Shown one piece after another: positions 27,118-36,961 of a stretch of 43,838 bases of DNA; the first letter of the stretch is position 1; every line of letters begins with the position of its first letter. The DNA comes from Anaerolineae bacterium (GTDB lineage Bacteria; Chloroflexota; Anaerolineae; Aggregatilineales; Phototrophicaceae): NCBI GenBank assembly GCA_013821665.1, contig JACDGI010000002.1, positions 1 to 43,838 of the forward strand, written 5' to 3'. The notes beneath the pieces were generated by a model. That model searched no databases, was not told the DNA's origin, and worked only from the letters and a program-made list of their open reading frames with translations. The position numbers and the translations under genes were made by a program.

Positions 27118-28639
27118 TCACGTCTTATTTTTACCATTCAAACAGGGTATAGCTAACTTATAGACAATCTTTGTGCCATCCGACGACCAAACACCGCCGT
27201 GATCGGCTGTTGTGCTATTCGCGATTGCTACTGTGCCTGTGCCATCGGGGTTGATAACGTGGACATCATCATTGCCAGCCGTGTGTCCTGTGAAGGCCAA
27301 CTGACCCGCTGGCCCATACAACTGCGTTGAGGGGACAACCTGCCGTGTTTGGCTGGCACTTTGCCATTCCAACTTAACTGAAGCATTGCTAGTGTTCTCG
27401 TAATATTCAAGGGTGATGTCGTACTTAACCCCAGCCGCTAATGTGATCGTGCCACTATCAAAAACCGCTGAAGTGACGTTGTTCCAATTATTGAATAATT
27501 GCTGACCGTTGACCACAGCCGCGCACCATCATCATGTATGACGTAGAAGGTATAGGCTTCTGAAAACTGCGGCTCAATCTTGCCCACCCAACGTGCCGAG
27601 AAGGTATCTACCCCAATGCCAACAGGTGCACCCGCCGCCCAATTGAAATTGACCGTCGGCATGAGGACGCTGTAATTAGGTGTGACAAAATTCAGTTATG
27701 GAAGTATTGGACGCGTAGACCTTTGCCAGTGTTGGGTCTAGTATTAATTGGCCTCAGCCAACAAGCAGCTTCATCTGTCGACGGATTATTTGTAATGCGA
27801 GTTTGGCCGCTTCCATCAGGATTCATAACATAGACTTCTGGGTTTCCATCACGAGATGATGTAAATGCGATTTTAGTTCCATCAGGAGACCAATCTGCCC
27901 CCCAATTGATGCCGTTATTGGGTCCAGTAACCCGCGTCAAATTCGTTCCATCAGAATTCATAAGATAAATATCTGCGCTGCTAGACGTGTAACGTGTAAA
28001 TGCGATTTTAGTTCCGTCGATAGACCATGCTGGGAATGTATCAAGAAAGGTGTTAGAAGTTAGTCGTGTTTCGTTGGTACCGTTGACATTGATAGTAAAG
28101 ATTCCCGGCGAGTTGTTGCGTTCTGAAGCGAACACTATTTTCGTTCCGTCAGCCGACCAATTAGGAAATCGATCCGACCCCGGACTGTTTGTTAATCGCG
28201 TGATATTCGTTCCGTCTTTATTGCCAATATAAATTTCTGAGCTGTTGTTGGTTATCCAATTAAATGCTATTCGATTGCCCTCTGGTGACCAGCTCGGATC
28301 GCCATACAGAGTCGGCAAAGCTGAAAAAATAGGGGTCGTTACTAGGCTCAAAACATCTGTTTGATCAATTTCCTTTCCGCCTGCATCTGTTAGGATTGAC
28401 TTCCCATCCGGCGAACAACTGACAAAATTGGTTTGGCGATCATCAGCAAGAATCTTTTGAACATTTGTCCCATCTAATGTAGTTGCATAAGCCATAGAGC
28501 TGCCATTTCTGTCTGATACAAATGCAATGCGTAGAAAGCTGGATGGAGACAGGGATTGTGCTGAAATTCGTGTACTTATCCCCAATATAGCAAGCACTAG
28601 ACATATGATAAGGGGCATTTTTCTCATTTTTTGTTCCAC
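27118..28639 (-). pseudogene. Disrupted TolB-propeller / PA14 domain / TolB-type protein, split over ORFs 27692-28639, 27438-27662 and 27118-27516
   Basis: Successive frames encode TolB repeats ending 'GLRVQYFHN', a PA14 core '[46 protein letters not shown]', then '[52 protein letters not shown]', then another TolB repeat. Two 1-nt shifts would restore the frame. Confidence 0.72.
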
Positions 28640-28906
28640 AGTGAAAATTCGGATTGCATTTACTTATGGTGCTCAAAGTCAGCAATTATTCCACTCTAAA
28701 ATATGGTGGGTCGGTACCCGTTGGATTATAGAAATATGACCATGAGTTTTGACCCGGATTACAACGTCCATATTTGGGATCATTAAAGTCGAACATTCTT
28801 GTGTTACTAACATGAAGTTGATGAAATAAGTATTGATAAGCGGGGTTATCATGAGTTATTGAACTTACCATGCTTGTTGTGCCAATATTTACGAACGCTG
28901 CCTAAT

Positions 28907-30244
28907 TTAAGGCAATTTATTTCTGTCCAGATTGGGTGAGCACATCGATACGAGATCTTCCTTTGACGTTCCAGGGGTGACATACCCAATCAGCCACCCA
29001 TCAAGGTTCCAATGAAGTTTATCCAATTCGCTCATGATCTGGTCATAGGTAGCCTTGGTGAGCTTACGAACCTCCGATGATGACATCTGCAAAACGACTT
29101 GGACAACGGCATTCGGCACGCATTTGCTGTTTTCAACATTTTTAATGACTAACGGTTTGAATCCCGCAAGTGTCTCGGGCAGACTCCAAAATTTAGGGTC
29201 GTAGCTGGTCATCGAAATTGGATCATCAGGGTTGGTTGTAGGGCTAGGTATCGGGCCGCCGAGGCTCACACACCCACCCGCCATTTCTGCGTTCCAATCT
29301 TTCATTTGGCTTTGTACTTGCTGGATACTCACCACGCCATTTGTAAAAGCGAGTTGTATGGTGCGCTTAGTGAGTGTTTCGAGCCGCTGCACATCCCCCG
29401 TAGTGAGTGTTTGGGGTTGGTCGGGAATCGCATGTAATAGTAGTTGAAGCTGATTTGGTGGCGAACACTTCTCATTTTCCGATGACGTAACCACCATGAT
29501 CTCGTAGCCGCCAACTTGGGCGGGTAGCCCCCAATAAGCAGGTGTGAAGCTGGGGTCTAAGGTGGGCGTTGGGATTGAACCCACATCCGGTGTCGGAGGA
29601 ATAATTGGCATATTTTGAGACGAATCCCCATTGGTGAAGGGCGTTGTTGGAGGCGCGATAATTTGACTGGTGTCCGACGTTGGAGGAATAATCGCTTGGC
29701 TTTGAGCCGGAAGCGCAGTGTTGACAGGGTTGACATTGACATCATCTGGTAAAGGGCCACCAAAGCTAAAGCAGCTTACCGCATTATTTCCCTCGTTTTG
29801 GCTTTCTAGTTCACTAATCGTTATCGGCCACGAGACAATACTAATGCTTATACGGCGATGCGTGATGTCCTTTAGTCCCTGTATATCGGCTGTAGTAAGC
29901 GTTTGAGGTTGGTTCGGGATGGCATATAAGATGAGTTCCAGATCAGTCGACGGGTTACAGAAATGCGTTTCCGAGGATTTTACTGCCCGTATCTGATAGC
30001 CACCGATTTCAGGTGGAAGCCCGTAATTGGCAGGGTCGAAGCTGGCCTCTTTTTTGGGCACCATCGTGGGAACGGCGTCCGCCGTTGGGATAAGGACGGG
30101 GCTACCAATTTGATCTGTAAGCTGACGCTTGGCTAGATCAACTGCCTGCAAACTCGGATGGTTGTAGAGGAGGGTAATCGCGAGAAGGGTGAGAAGGACA
30201 ATTAGCGTAAGGGCGGTGATTTTCTGGCGCAGTGACCACTTCAT
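28907..30244 (-). CDS. Secreted/anchored protein with three ~110-aa repeats
   Basis: N-term TM 'KITALTLIVLLTLLAITLLY'; repeats '(Y/W)GLPxxxGGYxIxxVxSSExxxCxP...LxLxLxAIPxQPQTLTTxDxQxL...C.S.GGP', third copy diverged. Confidence 0.75.
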   Translation of the reverse strand: MKWSLRQKITALTLIVLLTLLAITLLYNHPSLQAVDLAKRQLTDQIGSPVLIPTADAVPTMVPKKEASFDPANYGLPPEIGGYQIRAVKSSETHFCNPSTDLELILYAIPNQPQTLTTADIQGLKDITHRRISISIVSWPITISELESQNEGNNAVSCFSFGGPLPDDVNVNPVNTALPAQSQAIIPPTSDTSQIIAPPTTPFTNGDSSQNMPIIPPTPDVGSIPTPTLDPSFTPAYWGLPAQVGGYEIMVVTSSENEKCSPPNQLQLLLHAIPDQPQTLTTGDVQRLETLTKRTIQLAFTNGVVSIQQVQSQMKDWNAEMAGGCVSLGGPIPSPTTNPDDPISMTSYDPKFWSLPETLAGFKPLVIKNVENSKCVPNAVVQVVLQMSSSEVRKLTKATYDQIMSELDKLHWNLDGWLIGYVTPGTSKEDLVSMCSPNLDRNKLP

Positions 30245-30772
30245 GTTTACGCTCCATCACAAATAATGTCGTTCAAATCATATCGCACCATATCATACTT
30301 TGCTGTTTAACTTCTAATCCGCGCAAATATTGCAAGAGAATCTGTATGGGTTTTCTAGTTCATGGTTCTTGCTCACATGATGTGCAGGAGCATCAATTCA
30401 ACTATCTCCAACTCAAAATGTGATGGCCGAGCTCCCTTATATGAAGTCCCTATACCAATGTAGCTGAGTGGGAATGTTCTGATTGCACATAAATTGGACA
30501 AGAACCTTATGCCAGAAAAATCATACAGTAAGCGGGGTTATCCCGTGTATGACTTTCTTTGTTCATCTCCGCAAATAGCTTACCAACATCGTGACTGGTC
30601 TTGAACTTGGCCGATAAATTGTCAGGTTCAGAAATGGGTCACGATGTCAGGAAGCAGTTTTAGGTGCTATACCAAAAAAGTCATACAGGGTTATCACGAG
30701 TTATTTGGCTCGTAAAAATAAGCAGTTGTTGGTCATATATCATTCAAATTTTAGTCCAATTAGTTTTGCTAA

Positions 30773-30976
30773 TTACCACTTCTTCCAACCAGTGATTATT
30801 GCTCCCAAAAGAAAGATACCTGCAAATACAAAGGCTACTATCGATAGAGCACCTAAATACATGCCTCCGCCATGACTGTTTATCGCAAAAGCTAACCTGA
30901 ATAATATTATTCCACCCACGATTGCTAACAAAGCCAGTACTAAAAAAAGGATTTTCATGCCACGATCCTGTAGCAA
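30773..30976 (-). CDS. Small two-TM membrane protein
   Basis: 'MKILFLVLALLAIVGGIILFRLAFAINSHGGGMYLGALSIVAFVFAGIFLLGAIITGW'; true start probably the internal Met. Confidence 0.55.
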   Translation of the reverse strand: MLQDRGMKILFLVLALLAIVGGIILFRLAFAINSHGGGMYLGALSIVAFVFAGIFLLGAIITGWKKW

Positions 30977-31148
30977 TAAATTGCAAGAAAATGTTCGTTA
31001 AAATAGGTGACGAGAAGCGCCGTTGTGGTCAGTTACACCGGTAAAGCGGGGTTATCGAGAGTTATTTTGTGATGGAATGAGGATGCTCATGTCGCTTGTA
31101 GCAGGATTAGTGCCGAGAAAGTTAAGCCGCACATATTGGTAGAGCCTG

Positions 31149-31598
31149 TTACCCTTTTGTATAATCTGTTAGGCGTGTCGTGCTGTACTTCTCTGCCCAT
31201 ATAAAGATATATGCCTGCAAATCGGCATCCGTTATTTGACGAATATCTTCTACCACATTTCCCTCATTTTCAAAACGTAAGTGTATCCACTTTGCGTCTT
31301 CCAATAAGTAAAGCAAGTCATGGAGTGTTCCGTCCACCCATCGTACTGCCATTTCTTTGAGCATGTCGATCTGTGCATGAGACATCCCATCTAATTCTTC
31401 TTTGTACTTGCTGGATAAAAACGATTTCTGTTCTAGAAACGAATCAATAAAGCGAATTTGATTATCCCGGACTTGCTCAATGAGTTGCTTGCCAAATTCT
31501 TCAACTAACTCTTCCTTAGAGTTCACTGCTGTTTTTCCTTTTGGTTTAGTACCATAAATATTAAAACTTTTCTGTCTTGATCTTCGTGTTCTTATCAA
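31149..31598 (-). CDS. Hypothetical cytosolic protein
   Basis: Well-formed ORF with amphipathic helices; no recognised domain. Confidence 0.5.
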   Translation of the reverse strand: MIRTRRSRQKSFNIYGTKPKGKTAVNSKEELVEEFGKQLIEQVRDNQIRFIDSFLEQKSFLSSKYKEELDGMSHAQIDMLKEMAVRWVDGTLHDLLYLLEDAKWIHLRFENEGNVVEDIRQITDADLQAYIFIWAEKYSTTRLTDYTKG

Positions 31599-31645
31599 TT
31601 TAGCGGTTCAATTACATTTGCCGTTATACTTGGTTATGCCTTGAA

Positions 31646-31800
31646 TTGCAAAAGAAACGTTCGTTTGATTCCTTCAAATATTGCAAGACAAACGGTTGAA
31701 TATCCTTGTAATTTTAGGCTAAAAATATTCTTAAAGTACCTTTCTTTTGCAAAAACAGTTTGGCGCTCGTAATGAAGAAATAGGAACGTTTCTTTTGCAA
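31646..31800. mobile_element. MITE-like element copy 1 (155 bp) with perfect 17-bp terminal inverted repeats TTGCAAAAGAAACGTTC
   Basis: TTGCAAAAGAAACGTTC ... GAACGTTTCTTTTGCAA; closely matches the reverse complement of 33224-33380. Confidence 0.75.
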
Positions 31801-32037
31801 CTTTGTAAATTAACGTGAGTTATGGATAAGTGATGCCTTAAGGAGAGAGCTGAAGTAATCTATGGGTGAGAAAGTCTAAACTATGAGGTATCCCAAAATC
31901 GATTTACTGGAATCCAATGTGCTGTCGTTGCCATTCGGTCCACCAGCTATTTTCTCGCAGTTTTGGATAACCAATAAGAGAATCATCGTAAGCGTGTGCA
32001 ATGGGATTAATTTAGGGATTTTCGCGGGAAAATGGCA

Positions 32038-33144
32038 TCACGGCCACCACACGGGGGGACCGGCACTATCGGCAATAAAACGCATTTGGTTGCCATCCAA
32101 CAGGTAGAGATCGGTTGACTCCATCTCATTCGGGCCGTGTAGGACCAGATAATGACCATCTGGCATCCGTGTAAAGTACTGATTTGGACCTGTTAGCGAA
32201 ACGATCAACTTACGCGTCCCACCCTGCAGCATATCCACCGTATAAAGAGAACTGCTTTGTGAACTGCCAACCCAGAATTCAATTTGGCTGCCTTTCGATG
32301 TCCAGACAGGGTTATAAACATTCTCCAAGTCCGGTGCTATGTCGCGGATACTGCCATCTCGAATATCCAGAACCAAAAGGTAATAGCCACTACCTTTTTG
32401 GGACATGAAGGCTATTTGTGTTCCATCCGGTGACCAAATGGGTGGAGCATCCCAGACGTCATTATGCGTGAGTCGCTGAAGGTGGCTGCCATCACTGTTG
32501 ATGAGGTAAATTTCGGCCATATCGCTATCGCGTTGAGACGAAAAGGCAATTTGCCGACCATCTGGCGACCAAACCGGTGCGTCATCGTTGGCGGGATTTT
32601 GGGTGAGGTTATCGCTGATGCCGGTCTCTAGATTGAGAATATAAATCTCGCCACCCCGCGTATAAGCAATCTGGTTGCCGTTTGGTGACCAATTAGCAAA
32701 TAAGACCCCCGCATTCGTATTGGTCGTAATATCGGTGAGTTGGCGCAATCCACCGTTGCAAAGCGCAAACAAGCTGCTGCACTTCACCCTTTTCAAATAA
32801 AGTTGAGGAAAGCCACCGTTGGACGAGGATGTAAAAGTTAAATATTGACCATCGGGTGAAAAGGCTACATTGTCGTTGGAAGCATTATTATTCGTTAGAT
32901 TAATGAGCGCGTGCCCGGCCAAATCCCGCGCATAAATATCGGCGGTGGCATCGTTATTGGCAAAAAATGCAACAGCCCCGGCACTGGGTAACATGCGGCT
33001 GCCAACGAGCACCACCAATAGGATGAGTCCGTTGATACAGACCAATACCAAACCTGCTTTGACGATGAAAGGCAGAATGGGCCGACGCAGCGAAGAGAGT
33101 CGGTGTTTAGCGGAAATCTCTTGGATACTACTCGTCAAATACAC
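32038..33144 (-). CDS. Membrane-anchored TolB/DPP-like beta-propeller protein
   Basis: N-term TM 'IVKAGLVLVCINGLILLVVLVG'; repeats 'SPDGQYLTFTSS', 'SPNGNQIAYTRGGEIYILNLETG', 'WSPDGRQIAFSSQRDSDMAEIYLINSDGSHLQRLTHN'. Confidence 0.85.
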   Translation of the reverse strand: MYLTSSIQEISAKHRLSSLRRPILPFIVKAGLVLVCINGLILLVVLVGSRMLPSAGAVAFFANNDATADIYARDLAGHALINLTNNNASNDNVAFSPDGQYLTFTSSSNGGFPQLYLKRVKCSSLFALCNGGLRQLTDITTNTNAGVLFANWSPNGNQIAYTRGGEIYILNLETGISDNLTQNPANDDAPVWSPDGRQIAFSSQRDSDMAEIYLINSDGSHLQRLTHNDVWDAPPIWSPDGTQIAFMSQKGSGYYLLVLDIRDGSIRDIAPDLENVYNPVWTSKGSQIEFWVGSSQSSSLYTVDMLQGGTRKLIVSLTGPNQYFTRMPDGHYLVLHGPNEMESTDLYLLDGNQMRFIADSAGPPVWWP

Positions 33145-33223
33145 ACTCTCTATAACTTCAAGCTAGTAGAAACTCTTCCAATTTTAGCAGACATTTATTG
33201 AACCTCTGGATGCAGCGCCAGAA

Positions 33224-33380
33224 TTGCAAGAAAAACGTTCCTATTTCTGAATCACGGTCATCAAGCGACTTTTTGCAAAAGAAAGGGCGTTTCAAGATTA
33301 TTTTCAACAGAAATTTACAAGGATATTCAACCGTTTGTCTTGTAATTTTTGAAGGAATCAAACGAACGTTTTTCTTGCAA
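33224..33380. mobile_element. MITE-like element copy 2 (157 bp), inverted relative to copy 1
   Basis: TTGCAAGAAAAACGTTC ... GAACGTTTTTCTTGCAA perfect terminal inverted repeats; interior matches copy 1 in reverse complement. Confidence 0.75.
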
Positions 33381-33602
33381 TTTGTGTACAAACAAGGTCG
33401 TAAATTAGGTTGGTGGGAACAGATAAAATGCTCTGCCGTTAAAGTAGCCTTGACCTTCTAGGTGCGCAGGAACAAATTTTATTTAGCTTGAATGTACCCA
33501 CTTAAGAGTTTCATATTTTGTGCCCAACCTGCCTAAAGTTGGACAGAACTAGGGTGGTATAGTGAATTTCACATCAATTCATGGGATCTACGACGAGGTT
33601 AT

Positions 33603-34760
33603 ATGCAGCAACTCATTCTGCTTGCCACCCTTTTAAGTAGTTTTGTTTTTATTCTACCGATGGTCACCCAAAATTTGGCTCCAATCTCATTCGAGTATTT
33701 GAACGCTAGCAACGTGTTGGCCGCCTATCAAACGCCTGATAGATCAACATGTTTGGCGGATAACCTCGCCCTGCATCTAGCCATATCACCAGATGGGGAG
33801 CGGGCATTGGCTGAACCTGCCGATTTAAATGAGGTGTGGTTGTGGGATGTGCAAAGTGGAAAGAAGCTTTGGAGTTATAAGAATATTGAGGCTGTTTATT
33901 CCAATATAACCACACTCGCATTTTCGCCTGATGGAAAATACTTTCTCATGAGCAATCTGGATAAAGCAATTGTCTGGGATAGTGTTACCTTTGATCAGAT
34001 TGCCGTATTTTCTAGACCGCAGCGAACTGACCGTTTTACACATGCTGTCTTTCTAGCTGATAGTAAATACATTTTAGTAAGCGGAGACAGTAGGGGTGTG
34101 CAGCTTTGGGAAATCAAATCTCAAAAACTTATTCATAGCTTTCCGGGGATAACTACAGCTTACTTGTCACCAAATGAGCAATATATTTTAGTGAGCCAAG
34201 ATGAGACCAGTTGGGATTTGTGGGATATTTGGGAAGGGATCAAACTACACACATTTCCATATACTATCGTCCCGCACTTTACGCCCGACAGTAAATGGGT
34301 CGCACTTTCTGATCAATATATTGGATTGTTACTTTCATCAATTCATAATCCTGAAATCACTCACGCTATACTTCCTGCGGGAAAAAATCCTACAGGCTGG
34401 GATTTTTCAGCCGATGGAAAATATATCATCACAACAGATGAGAGCGGCAACTATGTGCTGATCGATGTTGAAACTGGAAAGACAGCGCATACTTTTACGG
34501 ACTTCTATCCCACAAGATGGCATTTCGATAAAAATTCAATTTTAGAAATTGAAAACGCTTCTCTTTCTGAAATGGCAACAAAGATAAGAGTTTGGAGTCT
34601 CAATGATTTCAGCTTAATCAAAGGTACGACCATTGATACGGGCTATGTGTTTAATGCTGCTTTCACAGCTGATTATAGATTTTTTTTAATTGCGAGTGGT
34701 ACTGCTGAATACGTGTTAATTGATTTGGAGACGTTTCAGGTTGTTGCCCGTTTTTGCTAA
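33603..34760 (+). CDS. Secreted WD40-type beta-propeller protein
   Basis: Hydrophobic signal-like N-terminus 'LILLATLLSSFVFILPMV'; repeats 'LAFSPDGKYFLMSNLDKAIVWD', 'WDFSADGKYIITTDESGNYVLIDVETGKTAHTF'. Confidence 0.78.
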   Translation: MQQLILLATLLSSFVFILPMVTQNLAPISFEYLNASNVLAAYQTPDRSTCLADNLALHLAISPDGERALAEPADLNEVWLWDVQSGKKLWSYKNIEAVYSNITTLAFSPDGKYFLMSNLDKAIVWDSVTFDQIAVFSRPQRTDRFTHAVFLADSKYILVSGDSRGVQLWEIKSQKLIHSFPGITTAYLSPNEQYILVSQDETSWDLWDIWEGIKLHTFPYTIVPHFTPDSKWVALSDQYIGLLLSSIHNPEITHAILPAGKNPTGWDFSADGKYIITTDESGNYVLIDVETGKTAHTFTDFYPTRWHFDKNSILEIENASLSEMATKIRVWSLNDFSLIKGTTIDTGYVFNAAFTADYRFFLIASGTAEYVLIDLETFQVVARFC

Positions 34761-35008
34761 AAATTCATGGTGAAAAACATCCTATGAATAACTCGTGATA
34801 ACCCCGCTTTTCAATACTAATGGCTTGAAAACTTTCATGGCGCTTTAATTACCATCATTTCCGCCGATTACAAAGCAGCTTTGCTGTACATTGATGGAAA
34901 AGAGTCAGTAAAAATCCTTTGCCAATATACAATTGCGCTACGCTATGCCACCGATGGTTGACGCACATCATCCCAACGCGCTAGGCTCTGAATAACGCAA
35001 AGAGGTGC

Positions 35009-36049
35009 ATGATGATTAGACATATCCACTATGGGCTTCTGCTGCTGCTGATTGGCCTGATCGGGGCGAGTGGTTTTCGGGCGCTAGCAGAAAAAGAGAT
35101 CCCCATTGTCAAACAACATCAACCATATACCACAGACTCAATCACTGATGTTGAGTGGAGTCCGGACTATAAATTGATCGCAACATCTCAACTTGATGGA
35201 ACAGTGATTATCAGAGATAACTTGGGCAACATCTTAAAAACTCTAATCAGCGATAAACAAGCAACATATACGATTAGCTGGAGTCCTAATGGAAACCAGT
35301 TGGCTGCCGGAGGACTAGAGCCAAACATTAAGATATGGGATGTAGCCGAAGGGAAAATAATACAGGCAATTCCCGCATTTGCTGAAGGAGTATTTGGTCT
35401 AGCTTGGCAACCTGCAGGTAATGTATTACTGGGTTCTGGTTTTGACTATTTTAGGGCATGGGATACCTCAACTTGGCAGCCTCTTACAAAAGCATTGTCA
35501 GTGACGTTATATGATATGGCGTGGAGTCCAGATAGTGCACAATTTGCATTCGCAGCCAGCAATGTAGGTACGGCAATTATCCAAAAAAGCGGTAGCGTTA
35601 AAGTATTTACTTATGCTCCACAAGATGATTGGACTGCACCAGCATTCAGTGTCAGTTGGAATTCCACTGGTATACAACTTGTTAGTGGGGGTAGAGATGG
35701 CACGGTTCGTTTATGGGATGCCGTTTCAGGTAAACAAATCAAATTATTACTCCAAGCCAAACCCGATGAATGGATTCAAGGAGTAAGTTTTGATACTGTC
35801 ACAGATGCACGCGTGATTGCGGTTTCTAATAAAGGGCAAGTTTACGAAATAGACTTAGTAACCTCACAAATTCAACAGACTGAATATGACATCAGTGAGT
35901 TATTGAAGGTTGATTGGAATCCGATTGATAACACAATTGCTTTAGGTGGTACAAGCACAGAGCAAACTACTAGCTCAGCAAGTAATTTGGAACCAATTTC
36001 AAAAAGTGGTGTGTTCAAAATTATTCAGCTGGATAAGAAATCAAATTAA
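35009..36049 (+). CDS. Secreted WD40-repeat protein
   Basis: Signal peptide 'YGLLLLLIGLIGASGFRALA'; repeats 'VEWSPDYKLIATSQLDGTVIIRD', 'ISWSPNGNQLAAGGLEPNIKIWDV', 'VSWNSTGIQLVSGGRDGTVRLWDAVSGKQI'. Confidence 0.85.
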   Translation: MMIRHIHYGLLLLLIGLIGASGFRALAEKEIPIVKQHQPYTTDSITDVEWSPDYKLIATSQLDGTVIIRDNLGNILKTLISDKQATYTISWSPNGNQLAAGGLEPNIKIWDVAEGKIIQAIPAFAEGVFGLAWQPAGNVLLGSGFDYFRAWDTSTWQPLTKALSVTLYDMAWSPDSAQFAFAASNVGTAIIQKSGSVKVFTYAPQDDWTAPAFSVSWNSTGIQLVSGGRDGTVRLWDAVSGKQIKLLLQAKPDEWIQGVSFDTVTDARVIAVSNKGQVYEIDLVTSQIQQTEYDISELLKVDWNPIDNTIALGGTSTEQTTSSASNLEPISKSGVFKIIQLDKKSN

Positions 36050-36094
36050 GTGAGGGTAAATGTTGCATCAATATTTTCACTAAGTGTTGTTAAT

Positions 36095-36150
36095 TGTGCT
36101 GCTCATAATGACCGGGGAGAGTGGTTTTCGGACGCTAGCACAGGATAACT
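36095..36150 (+). pseudogene. Decayed copy of the signal-peptide region of the upstream WD40 gene
   Basis: GAGAGTGGTTTTCGGACGCTAGCAC versus GCGAGTGGTTTTCGGGCGCTAGCAG in the intact gene (35069-35093 region). Confidence 0.55.
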
Positions 36151-36483
36151 CCGCCACTTCAACAATAACTGTTATAAGCATCAAAAAACGGATGAGCCCA
36201 ATTGCGAAATTTGCAAAAGAAACATTCTAGGCTGTTGGAAATAACTCGCGATAAGCCCGCTTTATCATGTCTTATTTTTTGACCGCACAAACCAAATTAT
36301 TTCCTCATCATTCTTCACCAAAGGTCATGTGCTAAATATTGGCCTATGAGAGAAGGCCAATATTTGCAATGCCTTGACAGCACATGCTGCCTAACTTGCC
36401 TCAGCATCTAGGAGATACTCTTGCAATTAGCTGATTCTCCATACGCTTATCGGCATTGAATATCAAACCTCCAATGAGGGTGT

Positions 36484-36861
36484 TTATAATGCGTCATCAG
36501 GATAACGCCGGACAGGTTCTTGCGGTGGATCAACGACCTCTAAAACGTCCCCATCATCCCGGTAAAGATATTCACCCGTGCGCTTTGGCTTTTCATCAAA
36601 ATCGCGTTTGGGCTTTTCGCCATCAAACAGGTCACCACTCCCCTCTTCGACATAAGCCTGTTGCCGCGCGCCCTGATTGAGAATGGCCGGAATAACCAAA
36701 CCCAACAGCGCGATGAGGATCAAAGGCAACATGGAGCGACCATTAAAGCCAGTGAACGAGAACAGAGAGCCGCAAAGACACAAAAACGGGAGGAAGAAAC
36801 AACCGCTGCTCCGCCGACCATTGTTGAAACCATACCAACCCCAGAACATAGCAACCTCCAT
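36484..36861 (-). CDS. Small membrane protein with charged C-terminal tail
   Basis: TM 'SMLPLILIALLGLVIPAILN' then 'FDGEKPKRDFDEKPKRTGEYLYRDDGDVLEVVDPP'. Confidence 0.5.
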   Translation of the reverse strand: MEVAMFWGWYGFNNGRRSSGCFFLPFLCLCGSLFSFTGFNGRSMLPLILIALLGLVIPAILNQGARQQAYVEEGSGDLFDGEKPKRDFDEKPKRTGEYLYRDDGDVLEVVDPPQEPVRRYPDDAL

Positions 36862-36961
36862 CCGACTTACAATAAATCACCTGAAATGATCAACATAGGA
36901 CTGTTTAATCAGACCGGGTCGAAACCCGCCTGAACGATGGAGAGAGCAGAACCAAAAGCCT

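Noticed and set aside
28686-28871. ORF 61 aa (-) 'MVSSITHDNPAYQYLF...'
   Set aside because: Contains one copy of the REP-like hairpin and little else; more likely non-coding or decayed sequence.
31646-33380. Composite transposon made by the two MITE copies
   Set aside because: No transposase between or near the copies and no flanking target duplication could be read; mobilisation as a unit remains speculation.
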